Shown here piece after piece: positions 32,653 to 35,690 of a stretch of 35,690 bases of DNA. A program made the position numbers and the translations under genes. The stretch is from Thermoflexales bacterium. Its GTDB lineage: Bacteria > Chloroflexota > Anaerolineae > B4-G1 > SLSP01. Below the pieces are notes generated by a model. That model made no database searches. It was given only the letters and a program-made list of their open reading frames with translations, and was not told the DNA's origin. Where the stretch lies: positions 1-35,690 of the forward strand of contig SLDA01000587.1 of the NCBI GenBank assembly GCA_007125545.1, in the 5' to 3' direction. Positions within the stretch are counted from its first letter, which is position 1; every line of letters starts with the position of its first letter.

Positions 32653-32970
32653 TCGCTGAGTCACTCCGCAATGATATGACGATGTCGGTTTGCCGCCTGA
32701 GTGATCCGTCTAATACTGGAAAGCATAAGAACCTAGCGCTCCCGTACCTGTATACGAGCGGGAGGACTGAGAAATCGGTCCGCCCGTTTGTGTTGTGCCC
32801 CAAGACCAGACGGTGCTACAGATCGCCCCAATCCCGAGCCAAAGCGAGGGCTTGTTCGAGCCACCACTCTTAGTTTCGAGACCGCCCCACTATGGGTGGC
32901 AGCCCAGACCAACCCGGCATTCTACTCATTCAGCTTTCTGAGAAGGCACAATCCCATTTCCCGGGGTACA
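32653..32970. other. Gene-free spacer before the MFS gene
   Basis: I see no supported gene here. CTCCCG and CGGGAG at about 32740-32764 could form a small hairpin. The short reading frames are of odd composition and lack ribosome sites. Confidence 0.55.
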
Positions 32971-32977
32971 ATAGGGT

Positions 32978-33006
32978 CCTCCCGGGCACCCCCGGGTCAC
33001 AGGAGG
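32978..33006 (+). promoter_or_regulatory. Possible ribosome-site-masking structure before the MFS gene
   Basis: CCTCC (32978-32982) is complementary to GGAGG (33002-33006), and two CCCGGG boxes (32981-32986 and 32991-32996) lie between. A folded leader could cover the GGAGG upstream of the start codon. A second site, AAGGG, is nearer the ATG, so the effect may be partial. Confidence 0.3.
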
Positions 33007-33019
33007 CAAGGGCAGAATA

Positions 33020-34306
33020 ATGACGGGTTACGTCAAGGCGTTGGGCCTTCTCCGGCGGAATGTGCGCCTATTCCTCGCCGGCTCTACACTGCTGCTGTTC
33101 GCGCTCGGCATCTACCGCGTGGTGCTCAACCTGTTCCTGGTGCGCCTCGGCTACGATCTGCTCTTCATCGGCCTCATCAACGCCGTTGGCTCCCTGTCCT
33201 ACGCCGCTTTCTGTCTGCTGGCCGGTAGATGGGCGCGGCGCTTCGGGACCCGGCGCGTGATGATTGCCGGGATCATTTTGGCTGCCGTCTCGTTCGCTCT
33301 CCTCGCGCTCACCCAGCTGGTCCCTCCCGGTGTGCGCTCCGCGTACCTGCTGGCTATGGATGCGCTGGGCTGGGTCGCGTTTGCCATCTACTTCGTCGCC
33401 ACCACACCCTTTCTGATGCAGCAGACGTCGGAAGCGGAGCGAAGCCACGCGTTTTCCGCCTTCGTTGCGTTGAATCCTCTCAGCGGCTTTCTCGGTGGGG
33501 CAGCGGGTGGGGTGTTGCCCGGCCTCTTTGCCGGTGCCCTCGGCCTGACGTTGGATGCCGCCGCTCCCTATGCCGGCGCGCTCCTGATCGGTGCAGCGGT
33601 GTCGGCGTTGGCGGTTCCTCTGTTGGTGGCCACAGACCAACCCCCGCCAATTCCGGCGGAGCGGACCGATAGCAGGAGGGCGGCGCCGCCTCTGATCGCC
33701 GTCGGTGCCATAGTCCTCTTCACCCTGCTACGTGTATCCGGCGAAAACGCCGCGCGCATCTTCTTCAACGTCTACCTGGATCTGATGCTGGGCGTTTCCA
33801 CGGCAGGAATCGGTCTCATCATCGCCGTCGCACAGCTCGTTGCCGTCCCGGCCGCGATGGCCTCTCCTTCGGCGGTGCGGCGCTGGGGGGAGTTTCGCGC
33901 CGTGGTGCTGGGTTGCCTGGCGATAGCCGCGAGCCTTCTGCCGATGATCCTGGTGCCGCATTGGGGGGCTGCTGCCTTGAGCTTGGCGAGCGTCATGGCG
34001 CTGGCCGCTGTCATTAGCCCCGCCCTCTCGATCTTCAGCCAGAATCTGGTCCCCGAGGAATGGCGCAGTCAGATGTCGGGTGCGCTCAATATGACTTTCG
34101 GACTCAGCTTCGCCGGGACGAGCTTCGGCGGTGGTTATCTGATCACCGTCGTGGGCTACCGGCCTCTCTTTGCGACCGGTGCCGTATTGACCTGCCTCGC
34201 GGCGCTCCTGTTCTGGCGCTATTTCCGCGTGCCGCGGGGCGAGTTTGCGCGCGCTGCCGGCGACCGCGTCCCGCACCCCGTTGTGGCGGACCTTGACGTA
34301 GGCTAG
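33020..34306 (+). CDS. Major facilitator superfamily transporter
   Basis: A 428-residue membrane protein with about twelve hydrophobic helices and a central polar loop near residue 210. The MFS motif A is GRWARRFGTRR at 69-79, between helices 2 and 3. Two six-helix halves are visible. The ATG follows AAGGGC. No neighbour suggests a substrate; it could be a drug or metabolite exporter. It is flanked by gene-poor spacers on both sides and probably transcribed alone. Confidence 0.88.
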   Translation: MTGYVKALGLLRRNVRLFLAGSTLLLFALGIYRVVLNLFLVRLGYDLLFIGLINAVGSLSYAAFCLLAGRWARRFGTRRVMIAGIILAAVSFALLALTQLVPPGVRSAYLLAMDALGWVAFAIYFVATTPFLMQQTSEAERSHAFSAFVALNPLSGFLGGAAGGVLPGLFAGALGLTLDAAAPYAGALLIGAAVSALAVPLLVATDQPPPIPAERTDSRRAAPPLIAVGAIVLFTLLRVSGENAARIFFNVYLDLMLGVSTAGIGLIIAVAQLVAVPAAMASPSAVRRWGEFRAVVLGCLAIAASLLPMILVPHWGAAALSLASVMALAAVISPALSIFSQNLVPEEWRSQMSGALNMTFGLSFAGTSFGGGYLITVVGYRPLFATGAVLTCLAALLFWRYFRVPRGEFARAAGDRVPHPVVADLDVG

Positions 34307-34677
34307 TCACGGCATCCTCACCAGAGTGGTTCGTCTTTCTAATGAATGTTGAGGCAGTGATCACGGACTGCAGGCAGGGCCAGGCCGTTGCATCACGCGA
34401 TGCATCTCCGCGCACTGGTCGCCTGCGAGAAAGGTACAGCTCGGCGCTGAGTAGCGCTTGTTGTGGGCTGGCGCATCGCCGACGCCTCTTACGCACGCTT
34501 GCACTGGACGCTCGCTGACGGCGCGGGCTACCACGTCTGTATCTGCACTGGCCGGACGGGTCTACCCCCAGGTGGCCGGGGCCCCTTACTAGCCCATCGC
34601 TTGCAGCTGCATCCTGCTTGATCAATATCAATAAGGGGGTACGGTTACTCCCAAACGAGCAGATGTAGGAGGTTCCG
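34307..34677. other. Gene-free 371-nt spacer
   Basis: No supported gene on either strand. TGCATC-ACGC-GATGCA (34389-34404) is a perfect 6-bp inverted repeat. A TAGGAGG site at the right end belongs to the next gene. Confidence 0.55.
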
Positions 34678-35217
34678 GTGAGCAAATTACCTTCGGTGCC
34701 CTATGCTGCGATAGCAGCGCCGGCCGATGTGGATTGGACGATCACGGTCATGGAACCCCTCCCCAATTGTCCTAGCGTGGAGGCGGGCTGGGAAAGGATC
34801 GCGACACAGACGAATTGGGGCGAGTGGAGGTCGGAGAGCAGGATGCGGGGCAAGGACGTCGTCACCTCACTCGTTCCCCTAGCCACAGAACCTCTCAAGA
34901 CGGGCGACGAGTACATCGTGAAGGTCGGAAGGGTTATGAAAATCCACTGCCGTGTTCTCGAGTCGTCGTCTGTAGGCACCGCTACAGGCGAAGACGGCGA
35001 AATGGTCTTCGACGCGATGGGGGTGGCTTTGGGCGGCATAGTCAAAGCCCGGTTCCGGTTCACCGTCTTCAGGGGCAAAGATGGGGTAGTGATGGCCCGC
35101 GCACAGGAGAAGATGATAGCGTTGCCGTTGCTCTCGCCGTCCAAGCGGACTCTTGAGAGCGAACACAGGCACACCTTCAAAGATCTCAACGATAGCTTTC
35201 GCTCCCCAGCGCGTTAA
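34678..35217 (+). CDS. SRPBCC/START-like domain protein, unknown function
   Basis: A 179-residue soluble protein starting with GTG after TAGGAGG. From about residue 25 it follows the SRPBCC helix-grip plan: a helix with an ERIATQTNWGEWRSESR stretch (compare 'ia.d...w..W...'), then antiparallel strands (GDEYIVKVGRVMKIHCRVLE; KARFRFTVFRGKDG), and a final helix. Such proteins bind hydrophobic ligands or act as cyclases, but nothing here fixes a ligand. It stands alone between spacers. The fold call is by eye. Confidence 0.7.
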   Translation: MSKLPSVPYAAIAAPADVDWTITVMEPLPNCPSVEAGWERIATQTNWGEWRSESRMRGKDVVTSLVPLATEPLKTGDEYIVKVGRVMKIHCRVLESSSVGTATGEDGEMVFDAMGVALGGIVKARFRFTVFRGKDGVVMARAQEKMIALPLLSPSKRTLESEHRHTFKDLNDSFRSPAR

Positions 35218-35380
35218 CCGGTCAGGAGTCACGTTAGGTGCATAAGTTGCAATAAGGGAGCTTGCGCTTGATCCCTACGTGAATAACCTTTGACTGTTCC
35301 ATGGATGCACCATAAGGCTATAGCGTACATAGGAGCTGCTGTTCCAGGCAGTCGTAACTCGGTCGGCAGACACCGCTAGA

Positions 35381-35389
35381 TGGTATAGT
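35381..35389 (+). promoter_or_regulatory. Extended -10 promoter of the last gene
   Basis: TGGTATAGT, one mismatch from the extended -10 consensus, 63 nt before the ATG at 35453. It resembles the TGGTATAAT and TGGTATCAT elements at 21925 and 26698. Confidence 0.45.
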
Positions 35390-35452
35390 GCTGAAGAAAT
35401 TGCTAATCGGTCTAGAGATAGCGACAAAATCTGGAACTGTGGAGGAAAGCTA

Positions 35453-35690
35453 ATGAGCACATACCAGTATTACGAGTTCCAGGCCATCGACCGTCCTTTG
35501 ACGCCGGAAGAGCAACGCGCAGTTGCACGGCTATCAAGCCGTGTGGAGCCTCATCCTCGACGGGCCATCTTCACCTATAGCTTTGGCGGTGATCTTCACC
35601 GCCGTGCAGAAGATGTGCTGGTGGACTACTACGACGCTATGCTCTACTTGGCAAGTTGGGGCAGTCGGCAACTGGTGTTCCGCTTACCCA
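35453..35690 (+). CDS. Conserved protein of unknown function, cut by the window end
   Basis: The first 79 codons of a gene that runs off the window. The ATG follows GGAGGA with ideal spacing. It begins MSTYQYYEFQAIDRPLTPEE, then has LSSRVEPHPRRAIFTYSFGGD and DAMLYLASWGSRQLVFRLP. I recognise this start as that of a conserved bacterial family of unknown function (typical wording 'YYEFQAIDRPLT..E', 'YFDAFLYLANWGTR'). I remember it being associated with SWIM zinc-finger genes, which cannot be checked here. Confidence 0.8.
   Translation, partial: MSTYQYYEFQAIDRPLTPEEQRAVARLSSRVEPHPRRAIFTYSFGGDLHRRAEDVLVDYYDAMLYLASWGSRQLVFRLP

Noticed and set aside
34143-34685. 180-codon minus-strand frame over the end of the MFS gene and the spacer
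   Set aside because: Arg-rich shadow composition, overlaps a firm gene, no domain seen.
1-35690. CRISPR arrays, insertion sequences, phage genes, rRNA
   Set aside because: No regularly spaced repeats, transposase motifs, phage structural genes or rRNA segments were seen on either strand.

Overview
The window is a GC-rich bacterial chromosome segment that looks like Chloroflexota (Anaerolineae/Caldilineae-like). This is an inference from family content and gene order: a complete-looking dcw cluster, an archaeal/Chloroflexota-type NurA nuclease, and strong TGnTATAAT-type promoters. I could not run a database search, so the placement is moderate confidence. No phage, IS element, CRISPR array or rRNA gene was seen.

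Layout. (1) 1-2.8 kb: sugar-acid catabolism, with a PfkB kinase of the 2-keto-3-deoxygluconate kinase type and a KDPG aldolase (Entner-Doudoroff lower branch), converging on an SDR oxidoreductase across a shared hairpin. (2) 2.97-4.85 kb, minus strand: a NurA nuclease followed by a small protein resembling the HerA N-terminal (HAS) barrel but without an ATPase domain. (3) 5.0-21.6 kb, plus strand: the division and cell-wall cluster mraZ-rsmH-ftsL-ftsI-murF-murD-ftsW-murG-cvpA-like-murC-(48-codon gene)-murB-ddl-ftsQ-ftsA-ftsZ. It starts from a near-consensus promoter followed by three TGGGN boxes at a 10-bp period, the classic MraZ operator. murE and mraY are absent from their usual places. A tiny, very basic, previously unlisted gene is translationally coupled to murB. 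(4) 21.9-24.4 kb: a two-gene ABC exporter whose permease appears to be an ABC-2 half fused to a SpoIIM-like half. (5) 24.5-26.6 kb, minus strand: an ornithine aminotransferase and a second SDR. (6) 26.7-26.9 kb: tRNA-Asp(GUC) with its own promoter and terminator, back to back with a minus-strand terminator. (7) 27.0-31.2 kb, minus strand: a two-gene operon for a very large ATP-dependent activator protein. It has two BadF/HgdC-type ATPase repeats plus a Cys-rich DUF2229 region, and a separate Cys-rich COG3581-type partner. This is the least understood system here. (8) 31.6-35.7 kb: an aldo/keto reductase, an MFS transporter, a lone SRPBCC-like protein and the start of a conserved unknown gene, separated by unusually long gene-poor spacers.

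The central 16.5 kb works as one unit. MraZ senses and represses its own promoter, MurF/D/G/C/B and Ddl make and assemble the lipid-II precursor, and FtsL/I/W/Q/A/Z build the divisome that uses it. Genes are mostly spaced 0-70 nt apart, with several start/stop overlaps (ATGA, GTGA, a 22-nt and a 77-nt overlap). The largest internal gap (233 nt) precedes ftsZ.
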